From SZAS-79 sp964599095 (GTDB taxonomy: Bacteria; Pseudomonadota; Gammaproteobacteria; Burkholderiales; SG8-39), in assembly GCA_964599095.1 (NCBI GenBank), contig CAZREB010000001.1, positions 310,001 to 374,000 of the forward strand: a DNA stretch of 64,000 nt, read 5' to 3'. The notes under the pieces were generated by a model. The model was not told the DNA's origin. It saw only the letters and a program-made list of their open reading frames with translations, and made no database searches. Both the position numbers and the translations under genes were made by a program. Shown piece after piece: positions 25,982-34,409 of the stretch; the first letter of the stretch is position 1; each line of letters begins with the position of its first letter.

Positions 25982-26758
25982 TCATGCCGCCTGCCTGCGC
26001 TCGCCTAGCGCCTGCTCCAGCTTCTTTCGCGCACTCCTTGCCGCCGCCGCCAGCGACGGCACCAGGGATTTGAGCCGCTTGTCGGGCAGCCGGACCATCG
26101 GGCCGGTCAGGCCGAGGACCGCCAGCGGCTGGGCCGCAAACGGCGCCTCCACAACCGGCACTGCAATCGAAACGATGCCCGGTGTCACCTCTTCCTGCGA
26201 AACCGAATAGCCTTGCGCACGAATCTGCTCGAGCTCGCGCTGCAGTTGCGCGAGGTCGTTGGGCGTCCGGGAGGTAAACGCCACGAGGGTGTCCCGCCGG
26301 ACGATGCGCGTGACATCGGCCGCCGGCAGGAGGGCCAGCAGCATCTTGGCGGCGGCCCCGGCGTGCAAGGGCATCGGCATCAGCGGATTGCTGAACACCC
26401 AGCGCAGCTCCTGCAGCCCCTCGGCCTGGTCGACCAGCACCCGCCGCTCCGCCTGCATCACGTGCAACGCGATGGTTTCGCCGCTTGAATCGCGCAGGGC
26501 TTCCATTTCGGGACGGCAGTGGGTCACCAGGGGCCGCCACGGAAGCGTTCCGCCGGCCAGTTCGCCGACGAGCGGGCCGAGCGCATACGCCCCGCTCGCG
26601 GAGTCCTTCTGGATGAATCGCATTGCCAGCAGCGACGCCGCCAGGCGATGCGTCGTGCTGCGCGGCATCTTCAGCGCCTCGCTCAGGTCGCGCACGGTCG
26701 CGGTCCCCCGAAGGGCCACGATCTGCACCGCATCGACCAAGACTCGCAGATTCTTCAT
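25982..26758 (-). CDS. IclR-family regulator of the molybdenum-hydroxylase operon
   Basis: 258 aa from the ATG at 26758 (MKNLRVLVDAVQIV); an upstream ATG at 26854 would add 32 residues unlike the family. The N-terminal winged helix includes TVRDLSEALKMPRSTTHRL. The IclR ligand domain follows, with GQ-like loop EVTPGIVSIAVPV. It is transcribed in the same direction just before the hydrolase, so it may be the first gene of the operon and control itself through repeats upstream of its start. Confidence 0.9.
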   Translation of the reverse strand: MKNLRVLVDAVQIVALRGTATVRDLSEALKMPRSTTHRLAASLLAMRFIQKDSASGAYALGPLVGELAGGTLPWRPLVTHCRPEMEALRDSSGETIALHVMQAERRVLVDQAEGLQELRWVFSNPLMPMPLHAGAAAKMLLALLPAADVTRIVRRDTLVAFTSRTPNDLAQLQRELEQIRAQGYSVSQEEVTPGIVSIAVPVVEAPFAAQPLAVLGLTGPMVRLPDKRLKSLVPSLAAAARSARKKLEQALGERRQAA

Positions 26759-26797
26759 TCCCGTTTTATGGGACTTTTTATGCTCATTGAATGGGAC
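26759..26797. promoter_or_regulatory. Candidate IclR operator
   Basis: TCCCGTTTTATGGGA (26759-26773) is a partial dyad with TCCC/GGGA ends. A second ATGGGAC follows at 26791, 23 bp (about two helical turns) after the first at 26768. Location directly before the IclR start suggests autoregulation. Confidence 0.35.
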
Positions 26798-26947
26798 AGC
26801 ACGGTACAAGCCGTCAGGCGTCGAGTCAATCGCGTTTCGCTTGCGGGAGACCATCGGGCGCCGGCCAATCGAAGGTCTCCGGGGCCGCGCTGCGCGGTCG
26901 GCGTCGCGTATGCTTCACGCAGGGCAAGCTCCCGAGACTCCGGATCG

Positions 26948-29900
26948 ATGCTATTCGCGCGCCTGCTGGCCGGCCTGGCTGCGTTGCTGCTGTTCACGAC
27001 TGCCTGCTCTACCCGCGAGCAGCCGCGCGCGCACGCCGGCGTGCTCGACCTGCGCGACTGGAACTTCGCGCGCGACGGCATCGCCGACCTCAGCGGCGAA
27101 TGGGAATTCGCATGGGGACGCTTCGAGGGTCCCGATGACAGGCGCCCCGGCGGTGCGGCAAGCGGCTTCATCCAGGTGCCTGCACCCTGGAACGATGCGC
27201 CCGGCAAGCCGCCGGGCACCGACGGCTACGGCACCTACCGGCTGCGCGTCGAATGCAACGAGAGCGCGCGCCTGTCGCTGGTGATGCCGGTGCAGCACAG
27301 CGCCGTGCGCCTCTACGTCAACGGCAAGGTCATGGCGCTGCAGGGCACGCCCGGCCAGTCGCCGGAGGTGGCGAATCCCGCGTTCGTACAGCAGGTCGCT
27401 CCGCTCGGCGAGATCGCCTGCCCGCTCGTGTTCGTTGCGCACGTTTCCAATTACGACATGCGCAACGGCGGACTTTTGCGCAACCTGGAGCTGGGCACCG
27501 AGCGCCAGCTGGCCGAGCGCCGCGAGCGCGGGCTGGCGCGCGACGTCTTCGCGCTCGGCGGCATCGTCGTGCTGAGCCTGATGGCGATCTTCGTCTACCT
27601 CTGGCGGCGGGAGGACCGCGCACCGCTGTGGGTAGGCTGCTACGGCCTGTCGTCGGCCGCCTTCATCGGCCTGGGCGGCGAGCGCCTGTTCCAGCCGTTC
27701 ATCGCGCCGCTCGGCTGGCAGATGGCATGGAAGATCGCGTTCGTCGTGCTGCTTGCCGGGACCGCGGCCTTCCCGGCCTTCGTGCGGGAGCTGTACCCGC
27801 AGGAGTATCCGCGCACGCCGTTCCGCATCCTGACGGCCTTGCTCGGCATGCTGACGCTGCTGGTGTTCGTCACGCCGACCCGCATCTACACGCAGGCCAC
27901 GCCGCTGCTGTACCTGATTTCGGCGCTCCTCGCGCTGCTGGCGGTGATCGCGCAGGTGCGCGCGGCCCTGCACGGCCGCGAAGGGGCCTGGCTGCTGCTC
28001 GCAGGCACGACGGTGCTGGTGTTCACCGCCGTGCACGACACGGTGCTGCTGCCGTACAACATCGCCGGCAAGCTCTCGCCCTACGGCCTGCTCTTTTTCG
28101 CGATCACGCCGGCCATGCTGCTGGCGCGGCGCTTCGCGCGCGCTTTACGCGCCGAGGAACTGCGCACGATCGAGCAGCAGCAGCGCGTCGACATGCTGGT
28201 CAACGCCACCAAGGCCGGCATCCTCGACACCGACACGGTGGCCAGGCGGACCGCCTACTCCGAGCGCCTCAAGGAGATGCTCGGTTATCCGCCGGATGCG
28301 GACACTTCGCACTGGCCGCCGTTCTTCGAGCTGACGCACCCGGCCGACCGCGAGCGCATGCATGCCTCGTTCGCTGCGCAGATGCGCGACCGCAGCGTGA
28401 AGAGCGGCGTGCGGCGCTGGAGCGACTCGCCGGACTTTCGCGTCCGCAAGGCCGACGGCAACTACATTTGGGTGCACGGCGAGGCGCTTTCGATCACCGG
28501 CGCCGATGGCCGCACGCTGCGCCATATCTGCTCGTTCGTCGACATCACCGATCGCAAGGGCCAGGAACTCGAGCTCGCCGACCGCGTCGAGCGCATCAAC
28601 AACCTGCTGGCCGAGGTCCACCGCGGCGAGGAGGCGCTGCGCGAAAGCGACGCGCGCTACGACCTCGCGATGCGCGCGATCAACGAAGGCGTCTACGACT
28701 GGAACGTGGAGGACGGCTCGATCTTCTACTCCGAGGGCGTCTACCGTGTGCTCGGCGTGCCGGAGTCGATGAAATCGCCCGAGGATTGGGCCGCGCGCAT
28801 CCATCCCGAGGACCGCGCGCGCTACGACGCCGCGATCCTCGCGCACTTCAAGGGCCAGACCGCGAATTTCGAATGCGAGTACCGCTACCGCGCGGCCGAC
28901 GGCAGTTGGCGCTGGGCGGCGCAGCACGGCCTCGCGATCCGAAACAAGCAGGGGCGCGCGATCCGCATGGTCGGCTCCACCGGCGACATCACCGAGCGTT
29001 ACGCAATCGAGGAGGCGCTGGCGCGCGAGAGGGAGCGCCTCGCGCTGCTGGTGCGCGCCACCAAAGCGGGCTTCATGGATTGGGACGCGGCCACCGGCGA
29101 GCGCATCTATTCGGACCGCTTCAAGGAAATGCTGGGCTACCCGCGCGATGCCGACACCTCGAACTGGCCGACGCTCTTCGACATGATGCATCCCGACGAC
29201 AGTGAGCCGATGCGCGAAGCGTTCAAGGAAATGCTCCGCAGCGGCGCGGCCACCGGCGAGCGCATGCACGGCCCGCTCGAATACCGCCTGCGCCGCGCCG
29301 ACGGAAAATACCTCTGGGTGCGCGGCGAGGGCATCGCGCAGATCGGCGCCGATGGCCACACCGAGCGTTTCCTGACCGCCTACATCGACATCACCCAGCT
29401 GCGCGAACTGAACCTCAAGCTCGCCGAGAGCGTGCGGCTGCGCGAGGAGGTCGACCGCATCGGCCGCCACGACCTGAAGACGCCGCTGAACAGCATCATC
29501 GCGATCCCGCGCCTGATGCGCGAGAGCGGCCGCCTGACGGCCGAGGACGACGAACTGCTCGCCTTCGTCGAGCAGGCCGGCATGCGACTGCTCGACCTCG
29601 TGAACCTGTCGCTCGACATGTTCCGCATGGAGCAGGGCAACTACCCATTCCGGCCGCAGGCGGTCGACCTCGCCGAGCTGCTGCGCAAGATCGCGCGCGA
29701 CCTGAAGGCCCATTCGGATTCCAAGCACGTGACGGTGAAGATCGAAGGCCCGGCGTTGTACGCCTCGGGCGAGGAACTGCTGTGCTACTCGATGTTCGGC
29801 AACCTCGCCAAGAATGCGCTCGAGGCCTCGCCTGAAGGCGGCGAACTGCGCATGACGGTGACAGAGGACCAGGGGAGAATTCGTGTAGACGTGCACAACG

Positions 29901-30856
29901 CGGGCGCGGTGCCCGAAGCGATCCGCGGCAAGTTCTTCGAGAAATATTCGACCGCCGGCAAGTCAGGCGGCACCGGCCTCGGCACTTACTCGGCCCGGCT
30001 GATGGCGCTTACCCAGGGCGGCGACATTGCGTTACGGACCTCGGAGGCCGACGGCACCACGGTCAGCGTGTTCCTGAAGATCGCTTCTGCGGCCGCGATC
30101 ACCGCCTTGGCGAGCGCACGCACCGAGCGCTCGCGCGGCCCGCGTTCGCAGGCGCCCCTGCCGGCCTTCTCGGTGCTGGTGGTCGACGACGACGAATACA
30201 ACCTCGTGGCGATGCGCCGCTACCTGCCGAACCCGCTGCGGGTCACGGTCGCGGTCAACGGCAGGGCGGCGCTCGAAGCCGTCATGGCCGACCCGCCGGA
30301 CGTGATCGTCATGGATCTGGACATGCCGGTCATGGGCGGCCTGGAGGCGGCCAGGCGCATCCGCGCCTGGGAAGAAGCAGAAGGGTTCGAGCGGCGGACG
30401 ATGATCGCGATGTCGGCGCACGACGACCCGCAGATGGGCTCCTTGTGCCTCGAAGCCGGGTTCGACCGCTTCATCGTCAAGCCGGTGACCGCGGATGGGT
30501 TGAGAACTGCGCTGGCCGCAATTGCGCATCCGGGACCGGACCAGACGGTACGCGTGGACTCGGACCTGGAATCGGCGGTGCCGGGGTTCCTCGATTCAAG
30601 GCGCGCGCTGGTCGAGGAACTCTCGCTTGCGATCGCGCAAGGCGAAGGCGAGCGGGCGCGCGCAACCGCGCACAAGCTCGCCGGCGGATTCTCGCTTTAT
30701 GGATTCCTGTGGGCCTCGGGGCAGAGCAGGATGATCGAGTTGCGCGCCAAGGACGGCGCCCTCGAAGGCCTGGCGGCGGAGGTGGAGTCGCTGCGCCGCC
30801 ACCTCGGCACCGTGCGGGTGGAATTCCGCAAGCGGCGCGAGGAACAAACCGAATAG
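26948..30856 (+). CDS. Hybrid sensor histidine kinase with 7TM, three PAS, receiver and HPt domains
   Basis: 1302 aa. N-terminal hydrophobic segment with a lipobox-like FTTAC (Cys20). Residues about 30-190 look like a periplasmic 7TMR-DISM sensor domain, then seven membrane helices (about 200-400). Three PAS domains follow (about 410-830), each with a PAC-like end (FVDITDRK, GDITERY, YIDITQL). The phospho-acceptor is H841 in GRHDLKTPLN. The ATPase has NLAKNALEASPEGG and GTGLGTYSARL. The receiver acceptor is D1123 (VMDLDMPVMGG) and the terminal HPt His is H1242 (TAHKLAGG). A complete His-Asp-His relay in one chain, ready to pass phosphate to a separate regulator not seen nearby. The frame is open upstream of the ATG, but that part is not protein-like. 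Confidence 0.93.
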   Translation: MLFARLLAGLAALLLFTTACSTREQPRAHAGVLDLRDWNFARDGIADLSGEWEFAWGRFEGPDDRRPGGAASGFIQVPAPWNDAPGKPPGTDGYGTYRLRVECNESARLSLVMPVQHSAVRLYVNGKVMALQGTPGQSPEVANPAFVQQVAPLGEIACPLVFVAHVSNYDMRNGGLLRNLELGTERQLAERRERGLARDVFALGGIVVLSLMAIFVYLWRREDRAPLWVGCYGLSSAAFIGLGGERLFQPFIAPLGWQMAWKIAFVVLLAGTAAFPAFVRELYPQEYPRTPFRILTALLGMLTLLVFVTPTRIYTQATPLLYLISALLALLAVIAQVRAALHGREGAWLLLAGTTVLVFTAVHDTVLLPYNIAGKLSPYGLLFFAITPAMLLARRFARALRAEELRTIEQQQRVDMLVNATKAGILDTDTVARRTAYSERLKEMLGYPPDADTSHWPPFFELTHPADRERMHASFAAQMRDRSVKSGVRRWSDSPDFRVRKADGNYIWVHGEALSITGADGRTLRHICSFVDITDRKGQELELADRVERINNLLAEVHRGEEALRESDARYDLAMRAINEGVYDWNVEDGSIFYSEGVYRVLGVPESMKSPEDWAARIHPEDRARYDAAILAHFKGQTANFECEYRYRAADGSWRWAAQHGLAIRNKQGRAIRMVGSTGDITERYAIEEALARERERLALLVRATKAGFMDWDAATGERIYSDRFKEMLGYPRDADTSNWPTLFDMMHPDDSEPMREAFKEMLRSGAATGERMHGPLEYRLRRADGKYLWVRGEGIAQIGADGHTERFLTAYIDITQLRELNLKLAESVRLREEVDRIGRHDLKTPLNSIIAIPRLMRESGRLTAEDDELLAFVEQAGMRLLDLVNLSLDMFRMEQGNYPFRPQAVDLAELLRKIARDLKAHSDSKHVTVKIEGPALYASGEELLCYSMFGNLAKNALEASPEGGELRMTVTEDQGRIRVDVHNAGAVPEAIRGKFFEKYSTAGKSGGTGLGTYSARLMALTQGGDIALRTSEADGTTVSVFLKIASAAAITALASARTERSRGPRSQAPLPAFSVLVVDDDEYNLVAMRRYLPNPLRVTVAVNGRAALEAVMADPPDVIVMDLDMPVMGGLEAARRIRAWEEAEGFERRTMIAMSAHDDPQMGSLCLEAGFDRFIVKPVTADGLRTALAAIAHPGPDQTVRVDSDLESAVPGFLDSRRALVEELSLAIAQGEGERARATAHKLAGGFSLYGFLWASGQSRMIELRAKDGALEGLAAEVESLRRHLGTVRVEFRKRREEQTE

Positions 30857-30913
30857 CCTTGGGCGCGGGCGCCCGCGGAGGGCGGCCTGCGTCCAGCCGC
30901 GGGCAGGCAGGCG

Positions 30914-32410
30914 TCAGGCCGCCTTCTTCTTCCTCTGCGCGTCCTTCACGTGCATCTGCGCGTACGCGCCGTGCGCGGCGGATTCGGCGTCGCCGACGTG
31001 GATCGGCAGGCCCATGTCGTCGAGCACCGAGCCGAGCGCCGAGAGGCAGACCATCACGTTTTCCGGGCGGCAGGAGTAGCCCATCAGGCCGAAGCGCCAG
31101 ATCTTGCCGGCCAGGGGTCCCAGGCCGGCCCCGATCTCGAGGTTGAATTCGTTCAGCAGGCGCTTGCGAACTTCGGCTTCATTGACGCCCTCGGGGCACA
31201 GCACCGCGTTCATCTGCGGCAGCTGGAATCTTTCGTTCACGAGGAACTTCATGCCCATGGCCTCCAGCCCCGCCTTGAGCGCGACGTGGTGGCGATAGGC
31301 GCGCGCCCAGGCGTTCTCCAGGCCTTCCTCGCGGATCAGCAGGAGCGCCTCGTGCAGCGCGAACAGCGAATTCGTCGGCGCGGTGTGGTGATAAGTCCGC
31401 GTCGTCGCGCCCCAGTAGCCGAGCAGCAGGTTCATGTCCATGAACCAGCTGTGGATCTTGTCCTTGCGCGCCTTCACGTGCTCGACGACGCGCTCGGAGA
31501 AAGACACCGGTGAAAGGCCCGGCGTGCAGGACAGGCACTTCTGGCTGGCGGAGTAGATCGCGTCGATCCCCCACTCATCGACCAGCACCGGGGTGCCGCC
31601 GAGCGAGGTGACCGCATCGACGATCGTCAGCGCGTTGTACTTGTGCGCGATCTCGACCAGCGTCTTGGCGTCGGACTGCACGCCGGTGGAGGTTTCGGCA
31701 TGCACGAAGGCGACGATCTTCGCGTCGCGGTTCTTCTTCAGGGCGTCCTCGAGCTTCTGCGGGTCCACAGGCTCGCCCCAGGTGTCCTCGACGACGACCG
31801 GGATGCCGCCGGTGCGCTCGACGTTCTCGATCATGCGGCCGCCGAATACGCCGTTCCTGCAGACGATCACCTTGTCGCCGGGAGACACCATGTTGACGAA
31901 GCAGTACTCCATGCCGACCGAGCCGGGACCGGACACCGGGAAGGTCAGCGGGTTCTTGGTCTGGTACGCGTAGCGCAGCAGCGATTTCAGTTCTTCCATC
32001 ATCTCGACGAAGACCGGGTCGAGGTAGCCGATCGCCGGCTGGCTCATCGTGGTGAGCACGCGCGGGTGGATTTCGGTCGGGCCGGGTCCCATCAGCGTGC
32101 GCTGCGGCGGGTGGAACGACTGGATACGTTTTGCAGGGGCAAACTTGTTCATGGCATCGCTCCCATGGACGGCGCCGGCGAAATCGTCGGGCCTGGACTT
32201 CACTCTTACGGGTTTCCTCGCGGCGGCATCGTTCAGCACGTCGGTGGCAGGAATCTGCCCCGCGGTGAGCTGCTCGACTTCCATGGCCCAGCGCGCAGGC
32301 ACATAGCCGGTCTTCACCCAGTTGTTGACCACCGCGCGGTCGAGCTGGAAGGCCCGGGCCACCTCGGCCTGGCTCCCGAAGATCTCGACAAGGCGTTCAG
32401 CGCAGTTCAT
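30914..32410 (-). CDS. Class V aminotransferase (serine-glyoxylate type) with an N-terminal Cro/YdaS-like HTH
   Basis: 498 codons without interruption. Residues 87-498 form a PLP aminotransferase like SgaA/AGXT: TLMGPGPTEIHPRVL, the VDAVTSLGGTPV strand and the PLP lysine K291 in SASQKCL. Residues 5-55 form a helix-turn-helix of the Cro/YdaS kind (SQAEVARAFQLDRAVVNNWV, then VPARWAMEVEQLT). The long product would be a DNA-binding aminotransferase, formally like MocR regulators but with unrelated domains. An internal ATG at 32152 (MNKFAPAKR) has a strong ribosome site, so a 412-residue enzyme alone may also be made. The upstream ATG has no ribosome site but lies where a leaderless message would start. 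Serine, alanine or another amino donor is possible. Confidence 0.85.
   Translation of the reverse strand: MNCAERLVEIFGSQAEVARAFQLDRAVVNNWVKTGYVPARWAMEVEQLTAGQIPATDVLNDAAARKPVRVKSRPDDFAGAVHGSDAMNKFAPAKRIQSFHPPQRTLMGPGPTEIHPRVLTTMSQPAIGYLDPVFVEMMEELKSLLRYAYQTKNPLTFPVSGPGSVGMEYCFVNMVSPGDKVIVCRNGVFGGRMIENVERTGGIPVVVEDTWGEPVDPQKLEDALKKNRDAKIVAFVHAETSTGVQSDAKTLVEIAHKYNALTIVDAVTSLGGTPVLVDEWGIDAIYSASQKCLSCTPGLSPVSFSERVVEHVKARKDKIHSWFMDMNLLLGYWGATTRTYHHTAPTNSLFALHEALLLIREEGLENAWARAYRHHVALKAGLEAMGMKFLVNERFQLPQMNAVLCPEGVNEAEVRKRLLNEFNLEIGAGLGPLAGKIWRFGLMGYSCRPENVMVCLSALGSVLDDMGLPIHVGDAESAAHGAYAQMHVKDAQRKKKAA
32160..32164 (-). promoter_or_regulatory. Internal ribosome binding site of the aminotransferase
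   Basis: GGGAG seven bases before the ATG at 32152, inside the fused reading frame. It is much better than anything before the upstream ATG at 32410 and argues that the aminotransferase domain is also translated on its own. Confidence 0.55.
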
Positions 32411-32416
32411 GGGCGA

Positions 32417-32444
32417 ATTTTAACTGACAAAATAATTTTGACAA
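32417..32444 (-). promoter_or_regulatory. Promoter of the HTH-aminotransferase, leaderless type
   Basis: TTGTCA (32444-32439) and TAAAAT (32422-32417) have a 16-bp spacer. Only six bases separate the -10 box from the ATG at 32410, so transcription should begin at or beside the start codon. TTTTGTCA is repeated 14 bases apart (second copy 32432-32425) and could be a regulator site. Confidence 0.6.
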
Positions 32445-32479
32445 AATGTGCTTCGATTTCCGGTGTGCGGAACAGCCTC

Positions 32480-32507
32480 TTGACGCTGCTTCGTCACGGC
32501 GTAGGAT
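32480..32507 (+). promoter_or_regulatory. Candidate promoter of the ThDP enzyme operon
   Basis: TTGACG (32480-32485) and TAGGAT (32502-32507) with a 16-bp spacer. The start would be near 32514, just before the dyad at 32517. Confidence 0.4.
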
Positions 32508-32516
32508 GGTTCATCA

Positions 32517-32549
32517 ATCAAACATTCGTTCTTACAAAGAACATTTGAT
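32517..32549 (+). promoter_or_regulatory. Dyad in the ThDP enzyme leader
   Basis: Nested inverted repeats: ATCAAA with TTTGAT on the outside and GTTCTT-ACA-AAGAAC in the centre (32528-32542). It is either an operator just downstream of the start point or a bulged stem-loop in the leader RNA. It lies between the divergent aminotransferase and ThDP genes. Confidence 0.5.
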
Positions 32550-32597
32550 CCTCGCCCGGTCTGCGCCCGGGCCCAGCCAGCCCTCTGGAGGCAACCC

Positions 32598-34337
32598 ATG
32601 AAGACAGGTCAAGCCGTTGAATTCAAGCCGGAAACCGTAGGCGAAGCGTACCTCGCCCTGCTCGCGACGCGGGACGTCGACTACCTGTTCGGCAATTCGG
32701 GGACCGATTTCCCGCCGCTGGTCGAGGCGCTGGCCAAAGGTCGCAAGCTCGGCTGGCAGATGCCCGAGCCGATCATCGTGCCGCACGAGAACGTCGGCAT
32801 CGCGATGGCGCACGGCTATTACATGGTCACCGGCCGGCCGCAGGCGATGATGGTCCACGTCGGCCTGGGCACCGCGAACTCGATCAACGGTCTGTTCAAT
32901 GCGGCGCGCCAGAACATCCCGGTGCTCTTTTGCGCGGGGCGCACGCCGATCACCGAAGGCGGGCAGTTGGGTTCCCGCAACAACTACATCAACTGGGCGC
33001 AGGAGCAGTTCGACCAGGGCGGCATGCTGCGCGAATTCGTCAAGTGGGATTACGAGCTGCGCCATCCCTCGCAGGTCGAATCGGTGATCGACCGTGCGCT
33101 GGCGATCGCGAAGAGCGAGCCCTGCGGCCCGGTCTACCTGACGCTGCCGCGCGAAGTGCTTGCCGCGTCGCTGGGCGAAACCCGGATCGGCAATCGCACG
33201 ACGATTGCGCCGATGAGCCCGCCCGCGGCCGACCCCGACTCGCTCGACGAGGTGGCCCAACTCCTCGGCAACGCGAAGAACCCGATGATCATCACCGCCA
33301 ACGGCGGGCGCACGGTGGAGGCCTCGCAGGCGCTCACGCGGCTGGCCGAGACCTGGGCGATCCCGGTCATCCAGTACCGGCCGCGCTACCTGGCCCTGCC
33401 GACCGAGCACCCGATGTTCTGCGGTTTCGACCCGCACGCGATGCTCCCGGACGCCGACCTGATCCTGGTGGTCGACTGCGACGTGCCGTGGATCCCGGAC
33501 ACCGCGAAGATCAGCGCAGAGTGCAAGATCGTGCACATCGGCGTCGATCCGCTGTTCGCGCGCTACCCGGTGCGCAGCTTCCGCACCGACATCGCGCTCG
33601 CAGGCAGCCTCGCGCCGACGCTCGACCTGCTCACCGAGCGCACCGAACGGCATGCCGGCTCGGCCACCAAGGTCGCGGCGCGCCGCGCGGCCGTCTCGCA
33701 GCAGTCCGCCGATTACCGCTTGCGGATGCGCATGGGCGCGGGCGCAAAGCAGACCACCGGCAAGATCTCGGCCAAGTGGATGACCCACTGCATCAACGCG
33801 GTGTCCGACGAGAACACGATCATCATCAACGAATACCCGCTGGTGCTGGAAGAACTCACGATCGACCGGCCGGGCCGCTATTTCTCGCACCCGCCCTCCG
33901 GGGGACTGGGCTGGGGCATGGGCGCCGCGCTCGGGGCCAAGCTCGGCAAGCCGGATGCGACCGTGATCTGCGCGATCGGCGACGGCGCCTACATGTTCGG
34001 CAATCCCACACCGACGCATTTCGTCGGCGAAGCCCACGCGCTGCCGGTGCTCTACGTGATCAACAACAACGCGCGCTGGGGCGCAGTGCATCGGGCGACG
34101 CTCGGCATGTATCCCAAAGGCTATGCCGCCGGCGAAGACAAGCCGCCGTTCTCGACGCTGGAGCCTTCGCCGCGTTTCGAAGAGATCGTGCGCGCGAGCG
34201 GCGGCTACGGCGAGCGGGTGGAAGACCCGGCCGAAATGCTGCCGGCGCTCAAGCGCGCGCTCAACGCGGTCAGGAACGAGAAGCGCCAGGCGGTGCTGAA
34301 CGTCTGCACCGAAGCCAACTACAACCGCACCAGCTAG
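32598..34337 (+). CDS. Thiamine diphosphate-dependent enzyme, acetolactate synthase-like
   Basis: 579 aa with the three domains of the IlvB-type family. The catalytic Glu is E64 in PHENVG. The ThDP/Mg motif runs from GDGAYMFGNPTPTH to INNNARW (about 461-494). The N-terminal FGNSGTDFPPLVE and FNAARQNIPVLF are typical of uncharacterised catabolic members rather than true IlvB. There is no FAD-type signature I can confirm. It has a GGAGG ribosome site and leads a unit with a Bug receptor, a crotonase and an acyl-CoA synthetase, so it may decarboxylate a 2-oxo acid, possibly one produced by the divergent aminotransferase. Confidence 0.9.
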   Translation: MKTGQAVEFKPETVGEAYLALLATRDVDYLFGNSGTDFPPLVEALAKGRKLGWQMPEPIIVPHENVGIAMAHGYYMVTGRPQAMMVHVGLGTANSINGLFNAARQNIPVLFCAGRTPITEGGQLGSRNNYINWAQEQFDQGGMLREFVKWDYELRHPSQVESVIDRALAIAKSEPCGPVYLTLPREVLAASLGETRIGNRTTIAPMSPPAADPDSLDEVAQLLGNAKNPMIITANGGRTVEASQALTRLAETWAIPVIQYRPRYLALPTEHPMFCGFDPHAMLPDADLILVVDCDVPWIPDTAKISAECKIVHIGVDPLFARYPVRSFRTDIALAGSLAPTLDLLTERTERHAGSATKVAARRAAVSQQSADYRLRMRMGAGAKQTTGKISAKWMTHCINAVSDENTIIINEYPLVLEELTIDRPGRYFSHPPSGGLGWGMGAALGAKLGKPDATVICAIGDGAYMFGNPTPTHFVGEAHALPVLYVINNNARWGAVHRATLGMYPKGYAAGEDKPPFSTLEPSPRFEEIVRASGGYGERVEDPAEMLPALKRALNAVRNEKRQAVLNVCTEANYNRTS

Positions 34338-34396
34338 GCCGCCGCAGAAAGACTGCGCGAGCCCCAAGGCCGCGCGGGGTACACATAAAACAATCC

Positions 34397-34403
34397 AGGA
34401 GGG
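34397..34403 (+). promoter_or_regulatory. Ribosome binding site fixing the Bug start at 34410
   Basis: AGGAGGG directly abuts an ATG at 34404 but lies six bases before the ATG at 34410, so the second ATG is the real start. Confidence 0.75.
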
Positions 34404-34409
34404 ATGGAC

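Noticed and set aside
26519..26947. N-terminal extension of the hybrid kinase frame
   Set aside because: The extension is Arg-rich and lies over the IclR gene on the other strand. The signal-like MLFARLLAGLAALLL at 26948 marks the true start.
30863..30880. GC palindrome between the kinase and the aminotransferase as terminator
   Set aside because: CGCGGGCGCCCGCG is a dyad but lacks a T-run and is common by chance at this G+C.
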